Origin: Monarcha castaneiventris obscurior
Taxonomy: Eukaryota; Chordata; Aves; Passeriformes; Monarchidae
Assembly: GCA_026261815.1 (NCBI GenBank)
Contig: JAMPIT010000258.1
Location: 19,486,501 to 19,550,500, forward strand
Reading direction: 5' to 3'
Length of the DNA: 64,000 nucleotides
The notes under the pieces: generated by a model
The model's input: the letters and a program-made list of their open reading frames with translations, nothing else
Databases searched by the model: none
What the model was told of the DNA's origin: nothing
Made by a program: the position numbers and the translations under genes
Shown: positions 27,901 to 41,000 of the stretch, in pieces
Numbering within the stretch: the first letter of the stretch is position 1
Layout: each line of letters starts with the position of its first letter

Positions 27901-30900
27901 TCTCCTTATAAATTCAGAAAGATAAGTAATTGAAAACCTTTTGTAACAAAAATCCCATCAGTTTTGAACTGATAGCCCAGGTACAAACCTCCAGCCTGAT
28001 TTGATTTGAAACTGTCTGCTAGAAAATGTACAAAATTGGGGCCAAAATTGATAAAAGCTCACAGACCATGGTTTGAGCTCTTCTTCAAGTAATGCTGAAA
28101 AATAAAGGTGGTTTTTTCACCCTGTATTTTTACATTTATCTGTAAAATATTGCTCTTGGAGTAACTGCAAAGTGGAAGACAATTATTCTGTAATGCCCTG
28201 TATTTTCTAGGTGAGTATAGGGCTAGGATTCATAGTTGATTCACTCAATTACTGCTTTCTACAATGTTCTTACCAGGATATTGCTTTTGGGCACTTAAGG
28301 AAACTGAATAAAATTGGATTTTATGTAAGATGAACCATAAAGGGAAAAACCACACCACCAATATAGGGTTATTGGCCTTCAAAAACATAAATTGTCAGCT
28401 TAACACTTGCTGTCTCATGAAGGTTCTGATATTTTATTTTTTTTTTAGTATCAGAAAAAGGAGGTGTATGGAAGAAGTACCGTAATCCAAATGAAATCTA
28501 TTAAACAGTATAGTAATTGCCTTTCGCATATTTCAAAATACAGATGTGGCTCTATTTTTAGAAAAAAATGAATATATTTGTTCCAAGCACTGCAGAATCC
28601 CTCTTGATATGCTACTGGCTAAAAAAAAAATGAATATATATATATATTCTGCAACTACTGCTGGTAAAATTAATTTCTGCTGTGGAGATTATGAACTCAC
28701 TAAAATATTTTTTACTCTCTTTTTACATTTTCTCAACTGGAAAATGGCTATATCAGCATTGAATCTTCTTAAGGGGCAAGATCCTAAAACTACAGAAGTT
28801 GATTTCTGCTCTCTGTAGTGAACTAAGGTACCTTTTTCATGCCTAATAATTTTTTTAAATTAACTCATTCATTTCAAAATATACAAGAGTTGGCCACTCA
28901 TTTAACTTATTCAACTAACACAAAAGTAGATGAGGGTTGAGAGTTTTGAAGCAGCTTGTCTGTTTAGTGAGAATATTTTCTATAACCTGAATGTCCTTTT
29001 GATGTTTGAGGTTGCTACTTGTCCTTCCCACAATGGACATGGAGCACAGTTTACTTCTGTCTTCTTCATTGCAGTCTCATAATCACCTATCACTGTGTGA
29101 CTCCCCAAGTTTATTTCTCCTGTATAATAAAGAAACCAAACTCTTTCAAGAAGTAGGCAGATTTTTTAGAGCTCAGATGAGGTGATCTGGACTTTGTCCT
29201 GTTGTTTCTCATCTTCCATGAATGGGATGCTGCAAATTAGATACAGCATTACAGCCCATGTGGAGAATTCCCAGAACTTTGGGATTTGTAAGATTTGGTT
29301 CTTTTATTTGTCTAACACCTCTACTTCTATGTGACTTGTATCAACATGCACTTTAGTACAGTTGATTAATTTTTTTTTTTCAGAGCAGGGAAGTTTTAAT
29401 TTTTTTTCAGCTGTAGAATAACACTATAAACTGTCTTCTTTCAGAACAACTACCATCACTATCCTGTATTTTCACAGTAGATTGAAAATAGTACTTTATC
29501 TTCACATTTATTGCACTATATTGTATTTATTCCAGACCTTTTTTTCCCGCCCCCCAAGAATAGAAGCATTTCACAATGCAAATAGGGTTCGAGCTGAGGC
29601 ATTTAAACGATCCTGTCTTCATTAGAGACATTTTGTTCCTTGGGCACAACAAGCATGGGGTACTGTGTGTCTAAACTAGTTCTGGGATCAGGGGAATGGC
29701 AAGCAGAGTCATACAGTTTGGGGGTGATAGTTCAGGCAAACTTTGAACTGTGCCAGTATGTTTATTTTCCTTTTATTCTCTGATAATATTCCTTTAATGA
29801 ATAGCAAAATATATAGTGTCCTGAGTTGAATGTGAACAATTCTCACTATCACAGTTTCTTGGTGTATTAAATTGTTCCACAATACCTTTCAAGGGGCCTG
29901 TCCCCAAAACACAGCCACGAGCAGACATGTGATGTACATGAGTGCCCTGAACCTTGTACTGGTGCAGATGGGGATCAGTTAACTGCAGCTATCTCCAGGC
30001 AAGGAACTGCAGCACCAAAGTTGAGATTAGAGCTCCCTGAAGTTGTTATCCTGAGGGATTAGATGAGCTCATATAGCTGCAGAGTTCAGGACTGCCACAT
30101 CTCTAGGTTAATCATTTTGGTTAGGTACTTAAAAAGGTGCAATAGCTCTAGGCAGAACTGACTAAAACTGTCTTGCTTTAATGAGTTGCTATCTGGCTGC
30201 ATTCAGATTTGGCAGTGTTTTACCACTTTGAATTACCCTGTATGCATGGAGTCTAGGGCCAGGAATATTTTTTCATTACCTGTTATGCTTGTCCTAAAGG
30301 CACAAAGTCCAACAGAGGAAAGGTTTTCCAGCAATGCTGTCTGATATAAATGAGATGTACTATACCAAAGGCTGCTTCCAGCACAGTGCCTCCCAGCTCG
30401 TGCTGACAATGAGGAGTACATGTCCAATTCACTTCAGACAGAGCTGAATTGTCTTGGTAGTACGGTTGGCTGATATTAATAGCTTTAATAATTTAAAATT
30501 TGTCTACAAGGAAATGTCAAGGGAGGCTGCCTTCAGTAGATATTTGAAAACATTGTTAAAAATTTTACTTTTAAATTATTCTCATTGACTCTGTGAAATG
30601 TCAGTAGTTGGACAGACTTTAATTGTGTCACACTTGATCACTATGGTGCACATATCAAAATTTAGAGTTCTTATTTGCTCTAGACACATATTTTTAAATA
30701 TATGTCACCAATCCAAGAAACGATGTATGTTGCAAGATGGATTATATCCCTTTCTTTGACTTGACCTTGGATTTATTGTTCTAATTATTTTCTTACTCAT
30801 TGGCAGCCTGTGATTTTCCAGACTTGGACAACTGAATGGAATATTAGAGAAGCACATCTGTGCTTCTCCTACACCCTGAAGGAGCCTATGCTGATATGCT

Positions 30901-33560
30901 TGTAGTCTAATGAGTGGAACTGTCCTTACAAGCTCAGAATCAGTTTGGTCTCTTAAATCTCAGTACCTGTGTGATGAACAAAGAACAGGAGCAGTGAAAT
31001 GCAGGTAGCTGGGTATGTGGTAAATGAGAAGATCTAAGAAGCAGTAGTTTCCTGGGCAATACACTGGAGATGTCTCTGAAATGCCTTGTTAAAGATTCTC
31101 CTTTACTTTGTACTTAAGGCAACATTTTTGTCTGGAGGTTTGGAACAGTTCTTGTTATGCTTAGAACTAACATTTCATTCAACTATGCAAATGGAGAGGA
31201 AACGAATAAACATTGACTAAGAATGAGAATGGGTATTTGGTGTTATATCAGGTGCACACGAGACACTGGATGTTGCTGAAATAATTACTGTTGGCATATA
31301 TGCATAGTTGAGGCACAAATGGGAAAAATTGACAAAGCCCTAAGTAGAGGTTTCTGTTCTTTGCTAGCAGTGTGACTGCAGACATCCCTCACCCTTAAGA
31401 GTTCTTTACGTTCCTAATGCTAATAGATTTTTTTCCTAAGGAAAAGCTACTTAACTATTTAAATTAATGACTAATCAGGCTGTTTTTTTCTTGGAATAGT
31501 TATGTTATTGTTATAAAACACTTTGGCACTTTCCTTGGACTCTTGTATTTACCCTGTTGAATTATTTATTATTTGAGAGATACTCTTGAAGGCTTGTAAG
31601 CTACTCATTTAGCATGTTGCTTCTTAGTGTTATTTCAAAGTATTTGTGTATGGTATTTTTTATCTACAAAAATTTTTATGTCTATTGTAGGAATATTAAT
31701 GATATTGCTTCACATGATTTTAGATTTGAACAGTGAGAAGAATAGCATGAGTATGCACAGGTATGTGCAGCAGCAGGAGGGGCTTTTCCAGAGATTCCAA
31801 AGCAATGGTTTTTACACATCTGTTGTTCGTGGATCTGATTTCTTTGTGGGGTGACCAAGCCAGCTTAGGGAGTCAGTTCTGTACTGTTTCTGTACATATC
31901 TGAAAATTCTTTTATGTAAGAATTTAACTATGTTAATTATATTGTATTATATTATATATGTTATTACACCTAAGTAACTGTGGCTTCCAATATACAACAT
32001 CTGATTTTCAGAAATAAGGTTTGGCAACTGAAAAAACCCATCTGGTTCTTAAGTGAGGGATTTAAGAGATTTCAAATGGAATACTTCTCTTCAGGCATCT
32101 CTGCTCTTCCAAGGGTGGGAGCTTTTGGCCAGTAGTGTGTCTGTTAGCAGAGGTTTGTGTCCCTTGAAACTGTGCTGTTACTGATATGCAGATATTGCAA
32201 CTTATATGTACAGTGCTCCCTGGAAGGGCAAAGCAGGAGCTCTCAAGGAATTGCTGTGGTGCAACGGTATGCAGCAGATCTTCTATCAAATATCCAGCCT
32301 GTGAGCCTGCCAACAGACTTGCAGGTATTGTTAATGGCTTTGAATTTTGGAAACACTTCAGATGCCTGTGGAAATAGACAATAGGTATCAGCCAAGAATA
32401 TTCAAACACTATTTTGATCTCTCTGGTTTTATTCCAAATGCTTCTGTGGAGGGAAGAGAATTGAATTTTTTGTGAATTTGGCATAGACTCTTTTTCTGTT
32501 ATCTTTCAAATGTGGACTGGATGAATATTAAGCTTTTGTAATGCTTAATTAATTACTTTTTAAAAAAACCCCTGATATTAATTTCAGTCTATGCCTCAAT
32601 AAGCATATGTACACACATTTGAAATGTACATTTGAGATGCTGTGAATTTGAAATATAAGTCTGTGAAATGTAGCAGGTAAATTGACAGTAAGAATGAAGT
32701 CTATTCTCCTTTCTCAATAAGGGAATCAGAAAATCATGTGTTCAGTGTTTTATTTTATTAGAATAATAACAGTGCAACTTTCTTGCTACAGTCCACTCAG
32801 GGGAAGCATTTTCATTGACTTATGAGATAAAAATTTATTAATTTTCGTCTGCTGCAAGAAAAGATCTGTAAGTGATATATAATTACAATAAACTATGACT
32901 ATTTCCACAGATCTGTGTCTGTGGACAAAAGATAATCTGTGTAGTATATCCCAAATGTTAGTAAGTGCACACATACTCTACAACCACAGCTGTGAAATGT
33001 AAATATAATTAAAATTCCTAGAAAATGGGTAGCCATTTCTCAATTTTGCCAAGTGTTTATTTTTAATCTATGCTTAACAATATGCTGCGTTTCACAGAGA
33101 CTACCAAAACCTCCACTGTGTTTGATGAGGCATAACTAAATCTTTCACCATCTATAAAAAGTGCTTTTATCATGTAGAACCAGAGATGTGCACAGAGGCT
33201 GACAGAACTTCTCTAGTGACTGCAAACCAATGTTTAGCTGCAGGGCAGTAGGGAACAAAGAGTCTTTTAGTGGCTTCCTTGATCTACTGAAATGTGTGTG
33301 GAGAGATGATACAAAGCTGTGTGTGGCAGGAGGAGCAAGAGGCAGTATCTCTGGGAGGAGGAATGGAATGGCACACGTGTGTGGTGTCTGTTTTTCATTC
33401 ATTTATCTGGTCCCTTTTGCCTTTTGCATTTATTTTCTCTTTTTTCATCCTCTTATCCTTTTCCGCTTTGCAATGGCATGGGAATTCCAGGATGTAATGC
33501 TCCCCACACATGTGCTCTACTCCTCAGTGTGTGGGGGGAATCCGTGCCTAGAGAGGCTAA
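15905..33560. other. Non-coding, scattered low complexity
   Basis: Intergenic sequence containing the A/C-rich tract near 18.2 kb, a short (GA)n near 16690, a G-rich run at 19765-19778 and a short (TA)n near 28635-28648. ORFs up to about 131 codons show nothing recognisable. No tRNA, rRNA or known small RNA was seen. Confidence 0.65.
18214..18319. repeat. A/C-rich low-complexity tract with C runs
   Basis: About 105 bases are almost free of T and G on the plus strand, with repeated AACC, CCAACC and AAACCCC motifs. It ends in C runs of 6, 3 and 8 (18298-18303, 18306-18308 and 18311-18318). The complement contains enough closely spaced G tracts to fit a G-quadruplex pattern. It is not a telomere-type CCCTAA array. 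Confidence 0.75.
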
Positions 33561-33596
33561 CCACGGGTTTGGGACAAACCACGGCTTTGGGACAAA
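33561..33596. repeat. 18-bp tandem duplication
   Basis: Two adjacent 18-base copies, ccacgggtttgggacaaa and ccacggctttgggacaaa, differ at one base. A third, degraded start may follow. This is a minimal two-copy tandem duplication in intergenic DNA. Confidence 0.85.
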
Positions 33597-33923
33597 CATC
33601 AGCCTTTGGAGCGAGCTCATAAGGGAAGAAAGGACAGAGGGTGACTTGCCCAGTGCCCTTTGCTGTATGAGGATGTGATTGCACAGCACTCCTTGTTCCA
33701 TAGCTAAAGCAGATACTCATTCTTCTCTTCGCTATTTTGCAGAAGTGAATTTGGCACTGCCTGAGACTCTGTTGCTCCTCTGTATCAAAGCACAGAAATG
33801 CAGGAGAGACACTATGCAGGTGCAAAAAGCCAAATTAGTTCTGGCAGTCTAGAGGGCAGGAAGGTCTCATTAATTAGAAATTGATTTTGTTGCAGTAAAC
33901 ATTGATTCTGGATTTTTTCTATT

Positions 33924-33979
33924 GGGGTTTTATTTGGTTGGTTTTGGTTTTTTATTTGGTTTTGGTTTTTTTTTTGTTT
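33924..33979. repeat. T/G low-complexity tract (TTTTGG-like)
   Basis: This is a run of T-rich sequence with regularly spaced GG pairs (units like ggttttggtttttta). On the minus strand it reads as an AAACC-like simple repeat, the same compositional style as the 18.2 kb tract. Confidence 0.7.
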
Positions 33980-36900
33980 GACATACAACATTAATTACTA
34001 GATAAATAAAAAGGAATTAAAGTAAACACTGCTAAATATTTCTCCTTGCAATTTGAACAATAGACATTGTCTATTGCCAGATATTGTGTAGCTAAATAAC
34101 ACTTATTTTTCAACCATATTTAGTATTTCTTGGAGGAAAAAAGAATACAGCTTGTGTCTCTATCTACTCATATGGATACTGTAAGTTTCCCTTTTGTTTT
34201 TCCAAAGATGAAAAAAAATTATGACACTTTGATTTTTCAAAATATTTTCCATGTCATCTTTCAAAGAAAGGTATTTTAAGTGCATTCAGCTACAGACTTT
34301 TCTAGTTCAAAGAAGGGAAAAGAACAGATACAGAACTTGGCAGTTTTTTCTGACTACTCTTAACACATTGCTTTTTCCTCCTGCTGTGACAGTTTGAATT
34401 TATGTATTTGTTGTCAAAGCAGTGTCTATCCATCACATATGCTGTATAAAGGTCAGAATAGAAAAATGTCACAGCTTTAGGAGGGGAGGATTAAAAACAT
34501 TTGTCTGAGCTTAAGCACTGGAAAATAAAATCTAGATTCAGTCAGCTGTAATTTAGCTATATATTTTGATAAAGTTATTTCATTTAACCAGCCACCTTGT
34601 AGGGTAAATGAGCTCTGTTAAAGTAATCATAACTGATGATTTTGCAATGCACTGAAGAGAATGAATGGACTTCAATGTTAGCTAACCTTCACTGCACTTT
34701 TCATTTTATGAATATAATTGATGTTAGAGGGCACATTTAATCTATTTGTCTTATTTATCCTCATGATCAATGATGGACAAGGTATGGAACTTTGAAATAG
34801 TCTGTAGACTATACAGTTTACAGTATCTTGTCACCCAATCATCTTGTCAGTTGCTGCACCTTTGTTTTTCAACAGTATGAATTTGGAAACTGCTGAAGGA
34901 AATGGTCTTAAATCCAGGTGCCTCTAGAATATTTTAAGGAAAACACAAGATGGTGAGGACTGCTCTTCAAGTCACGCACACCCTGACACATCTTTTATGT
35001 CTCACTTAGTGTTTTAGAGCCAAAAACTCCCTTTCCTCCAGGGCTTTAACTCCAATGACACACATTGAATTGTTATCTGGGCTAAACAAATAACATTGCC
35101 TTCGATTCAGGTATGATGCTTTTATGCTGCTTGAATAATCTGATTTATTAACTTACATGGCGTTCCTGGGTGGTATGATGTGCTCTCTTGTATTGTCATT
35201 TTCAGTCATGTGTCACAAAAATGCACCATTTCTGTTTTATTGAGGCAGCCATAAAGCTCCCTAAAGATCCCCCAAACATTAACTGAAATACTTGTTGCTA
35301 GCCAGTCTGAAGAAACTGGGGCAGTTTGTTTGAATCTAACTATGGCCATACACAAAGAGCATTTGGAATTGCTATGGAATACAGGAAAAGGCTGTTAATG
35401 TCAGCTATTGAAATGAAGCTGCAAAGGTACATTAAAAATGTAAAATATGAAACTTAATCATGGGAAAAGCAGCAGAGAAAATGCCTTAAAGGAATTCTTC
35501 AGAAAGCTGAAGACTTACAGCAGAGTGGTTAAATGTGCATCCACAGAGTTCTTAACCTGTGGTCTTTGGAAACAAGAAATACCTTTGGCTCCATATGCTT
35601 GTCTTTCCTCATGCAGCAAAAGTAGGCTGCTTGTGCAGCCACCACCAGCGCATTATTCAAAAGAAAATGCTGTTTCAGTATTGGTTACTGAATTGAACAT
35701 TTTCTAAGGATACTGAGATAGCCTTTGAGAAAATAAAGAATAGCACCATGCCCAATATTTTCTTTCCAGAACAAGGTATTGAAATATTTTATATCTTGTA
35801 TCTTCTTTCTTCCCCTGTCAAAAGTGTTTCAGAAGAAGTTTCTCTCCCTGTTGGAGTTGCTCACACTGTATTAAATAAATATAAAAGTTTTTTCATACAT
35901 CTTTCTATACGTTTAATGACATCTTTAATTTTCAGTGTTCAGAGTATTTGGGGGCAAATCTGGTATAATCCCTTATTCTGTATTCCTGGCCATTATACAA
36001 GTTACAGCAAGAAAAGTGCTTATCTCCAGGAGTTTTTCTCATGGTTTGATCTTTCTAAGGTTCTTAAAGGTACTTAAGTGATTTAAAATGGTATTATCAG
36101 TAACTTCTTGATTTAGGGAAATTAAAACTATTTTTTTTAAGAATCATCATTATTTTGTTGGTAAGGAGCAAGCCAAGAATGCTGGCTGATAGTTCTTTCC
36201 CAAACATAATCCCTTACAGCATTCTTTCTATGTATTTATGCATGGAGCTGCTGATGACTGAATGGAAATAGGATTTACTGGGATTTAATAATATTCTCAG
36301 TAGAAAAGCTTAACTTAATATGCAAGTTCTAGTGGGAATTTTCTTTCCCAAAGATATTTTATAAGCATTTAAATAGTTTAAAGTATACAAAATAGAGATC
36401 CAGCTCTCAAGGAGAAAAAGCAAGTCCCATCAAAGTATTATTGTATTTAAATGTAGACCTTTTTAGAAGCTGCATACTAAACTCACAAACATAAAACACG
36501 GGGTTATTTCTTCTAAGGCTTTGAATTGCCTGTTCTCCTTCATGTTATTGACTACATTTAGTACAGTCTCTGAATTTATGCTTGGTATAGTCCCAAAAGG
36601 GTAAAAATAGAATGAAATTTACTGCAAGTGGAAAATGATAAGGAGGGGTGAAGTAACCAGCATGTACTGGGCACTTCTCCTCACACAGTCTGAGCCCCCT
36701 CCATGAGGTGTGTGGCTGTCATCAGCCATGATCCTGACAGTGTCTTCCACTCTCCAGGAGGGACAGGTTTGGCACAGCTGCTACACCCTGGTGTGGCAGC
36801 ACAGATAGAAATTAGACTGGAAAACTGACCATTTCTATAGGTTTTTGCTTCCACAAGGTAGCTGTGAAGCTGGTAGACAATTTATTCCCCCCAAAAGGCC

Positions 36901-38049
36901 TCAGCCTTGTGAACAACATGACTGATACAGTCTGGCAACTTCAGCTTCCATAATGAATTATTAACGTGAGAAAAGCTATTTAGTACCTCTGGAAATTGTA
37001 GCTGAATACTAGGATAGCATCTCAGGCAGTACTGTTGTAAGTGATACTGATGAATGGGTTCTGTAAAATTGAAAAAATGGAAGAATCTTTAGAATATTAA
37101 TGCAGTAAAAGCTGTCTGTCAGATGAGTCAGTGACACAGCAACAACTGATTACTTAGTACAGGTTTGGAGATTCTTGGAGATGGTTTACTGAGCCAGAAA
37201 ATTGTCTAATAAAGTGATTTTTTTGTATAGATGTTTTCTATAAATTCATGGTTATCTGCTAAATTATAGTCCATGTAATTTTGTAAAATAGTGTGAAAGG
37301 TGTTTATTTCAGCCTTTTCTGCTGAAATTAGATGGATGGGCCTGGATCATTAATTCAAGAAAGTATTTCCTGAAGAAGTGATAGCTATTTTAGAAAGAAG
37401 AGAACTCAGATACCACAGAAATAATCAGAAAGGCAAGGCTGGTATCTTCATACATTCTCTTAGAAATATTTCTGTCCATAACATCTTCATATAGTGACTT
37501 GGAAGCTGAGTAGAGAAAGAAAATATTCTCGTTGGACTACTACTGCATCTTCAAGGATGAAAACAAAAAAAAAAATACAATTAAAATAATTGGGTTTCTC
37601 TCTCTGATAATAAAATTAAGCAGAAATACGGAGGCCTCTGACTCACTCTTGTTTATTTTTAAAATAAAAGGTGCTGGCTAGGAAAGATGGCTGTTATTTG
37701 CAAGTATCATCCAGGCACAAACCACAGCGATTTAAAAGCCAGTCGTAAATGTGTAGAAGTAAGGGTCAGGCTATCTGGTGGCTAATACCTGCCAAGATTA
37801 TCTGGTTTGTGTTTTTTCAGTCTGTTTGGGTTTCTCTAAGCTACGCTGGGACAAGGTGAGTCCCCTGCCTGAGATTTGCTTTTTCTGTTGGATAGGCACC
37901 TGGGCAGGGCAGAATCACTCAGGACTAGTGTGGGCACTGGTGGAGTTCAGACAATCCCTGTAACTCTTCTCTCCTTATCTAAAGAAGTTTACTCAGCCAA
38001 ATCTATCATTAGTTCACCACGATCTCCTCCTACATAGCCATTGTAACTC

Positions 38050-38068
38050 TTTTTTTTTTTTTTTTTTT
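38050..38068. repeat. T19 homopolymer
   Basis: An uninterrupted run of 19 T in intergenic DNA. No adjacent element is recognised. Confidence 0.9.
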
Positions 38069-41000
38069 ATGAAGGTAGTTTTCTTAAATATCTCCAAGAA
38101 AGAGAATGTCCATTTGCTGCATCGTACTGTTGTGGTTCTTGCTTTAACATTTAAATTCCATGTGCCATGTTAACTTTACTATAGTCAAGATAGAGGCCTG
38201 GAAGGATCTATATTTCAAGGCTGTAATCATGACCCAAAATCTTTCTTTTCTGTTTAACTTAATTTATAGACCAAATCAATGAGTGCCACATTTTTAAACT
38301 GCATGAGTGAGACACTTATGGCTGGTTTTGTCTATGTGGCAATATCTATCTAGGTGCCTGTACTCCCCCCACCCCTTTTTTTTTCTGCTTAACTCTAGAT
38401 TCCATTTATCAGTTACACAGCACCACACAGTTGTATCAGCTCAAATAGGATGGGAGTAGTAGCAGAGGGTTGGAAACAGACAGGAAAAGTGGGAAGTTCT
38501 TTAACTGGATTTGCTACTACTGAAATGAAATGTTAAACTGTGCTCTTTAAAAGCTTGTGATTACAGTCGTGATTCCTGGCAAGTCTGTAACAGTCATCAA
38601 AAAACCCAGAAATCATTCAACAACTTTTACAGGTAAATCACTTATCCAATATACTCCCAGTTTGATTTTATGTTTAATGGCAATTGTTAAAAATTGGTTA
38701 AATGCTGGTATCATATCTATTGCCAAAAGACAGCCCAAAGTAATAATTGTTTAGCATTATCTGATTTCTTAAAGCAAAAACTTGCAAAGGGTTACTCATA
38801 GCAACTTTCATATGACTTTCTAGATCAGTAATTTCCATAAGTGCAGGAAAGTCCAAATCGATGGGACAATTTTTAAATGTTGACCTTTTTATGTTTCTTG
38901 AAGCATTGCTGTGTGTTTATTCAGTCTTCATAAATCTGAATGGAAGAATGCACCCAAAAGTGCTGATAAATGCTTTAGATCTAAATCTGTCAGAGATTTA
39001 TACAGTCACAATTTAAATCTATACTGAATAATGCATTACCTAATCTGACCTTTCCTATTTCACACACCATTACACTTCTCCAAAATTGACTCCAGTATTG
39101 GTTCTTTGTTGAGTCTGATAGTTTGGGATTGACTGAAGCAAAACGGAGGTGAAACTCCCGACCATTCACACATTCTCAGCATCACTGGGTACACAAATAA
39201 TTCAGTCAGTTCTTTTACAGCTTTTATTGGTATAAAAATATTTTCAGATATGGTTTCTTAATGCCCCTTTTGAAGTTAATAGACAGCATTATGTAGAAGA
39301 AAAACAGAGTATTTGTTGAACTGATATCCAAGTCATTACTTGAAATGCTAAAGGCCCTTTTCTGTAACTTAGTGAAACACCTTGTAAAAGGGATCTGAAA
39401 TTTTACAGGAGTGGGCCCAGTAGTGTCAGTGAAAGATAATTTAGCTGTTAATATTGATAGGTGGATTCAGACATTTAAAACAATATCCATGACATGGGAT
39501 GACATGCATGACAGTGGGGCTGATTTCTATTTCAATATATGCAAGTGTATGCTATTTTAAATGAGTTATTTGGCAGGCCAGAGGAATCCCTATTTAGTAG
39601 CAGATGAGTAAGGTATACCAAAAGAATACAAATTAGAAAAAAAGTTGTAAAAAAACCCCAATTAGCGTTTCTAGACTTGCTGTCATTACCTGCTTGTTTA
39701 TCAGAATTTCTGTAATAAATCTCCCCAAACATTCTCTGCTAATTCCTGGGTGGCCAGGTGGCAATCATGGACAAAATGTTAATGAGTCTGTGCCACCAAG
39801 TGGACTAGCTATACATTGGCTTAAAGCTTGGCAAACGACTTAGACAGAAGGGGTTTAAACTAAGATTATTTTCTTACAAAGCCTGTCACACTGTACAGTT
39901 TGCTTGACTTTATTGCAAAGGTTCCTTTGATTATTCAGGTGACCATTATGTGGAACATTAGGATTTCTCAGGACTATCTGGTGAGGGCTTTACAGTTTCC
40001 ACAGGCTGAATATGTTGCTGTTTGCACTGGGTGGTGGCAGCTGCTCAGACACTGGGGGCTGTGGCTGTCCCAATATCTCTGGTTGGCCGCAGGCTCTGCA
40101 AGACATGACTAATTTTGTTCCAGGTAGAAGAAATATCTCCATTTTGGGAAGTCTGGCTAACAAGGGAGTAGTTTTCTTGCATATTGGATTGTTTTCTGGC
40201 TGTTACTTCTTCAGTCAGTGTGTAAGCTCTTGCTTGCCCAGACATTGTATATTCTCTCCAGGCATGGTTGTAAATATCATGTACAACCCAGGTACAGTCA
40301 TGTATCTGTATTTACACCTGCATCTGACTATATTTTTTGTAAAATTGGTTTTGTGATTTTTATAAGTGCAGTTTGGAAAGGAAAACACAAAACTGAAATT
40401 TATGTAGCTCTTTCATCCATGTGTATTTGATACACTGTATACACAGATTCCTAATTTTTATCTTTAATAGAGGTATCATCCTACACTGTGGCATAAAATA
40501 TTTCTATTGCAATGTGTTTTCTTGCTCTAATTTAATATGGCAAATAAGCAGTGTTCTGTGCTCATAATTATAGGATTTTTAAAAATTTTTGTGAGTCAGT
40601 TGAATGACATAAGTATCAATTTTTATATGGTACATAAATATCCAATTCCATCATTACCTAGGCATGTAATGCATATTATTATTCAGCAAATCCCAATAAA
40701 ATCAACTGAGCTGGTATTTAGTATATTCTGTTGAAAAACTATGAGTGTTATTAAGCTAAGGCATATATTGGGAAACACAATTGGGATAATTTTTTTTTAG
40801 TATGTTGTATTTTACTGTGTTGCCTTTCAGATTAGGAGCTCTGCTGTGTGTCATTTTTCTGCTCTGTATCATGATATTGCATTACTATTTGAATAACAGC
40901 ATTTTAGCATTTGCCATAAGAGTGCAGTTCAGTCTTTCAGAGTGTAATTCATTCCTGGGCACAGGGCCAGGATGAGGCCTGTGAATCTCCCAAGTCCTAC

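Noticed and set aside
29586..29600. gggttcgagctga, resembling a tRNA T-loop (B box)
   Set aside because: No matching A box, acceptor stem or anticodon arm could be found at the expected distance.
32062..32484. 140-codon minus-strand ORF with overlapping plus-strand ORFs
   Set aside because: No recognisable motif. Competing frames on the opposite strand cover the same bases.
33145..33825. Dense overlapping ORFs near 33.2-33.8 kb
   Set aside because: They overlap in several frames on both strands, include the 18-bp duplication and show no protein similarity I recognise.
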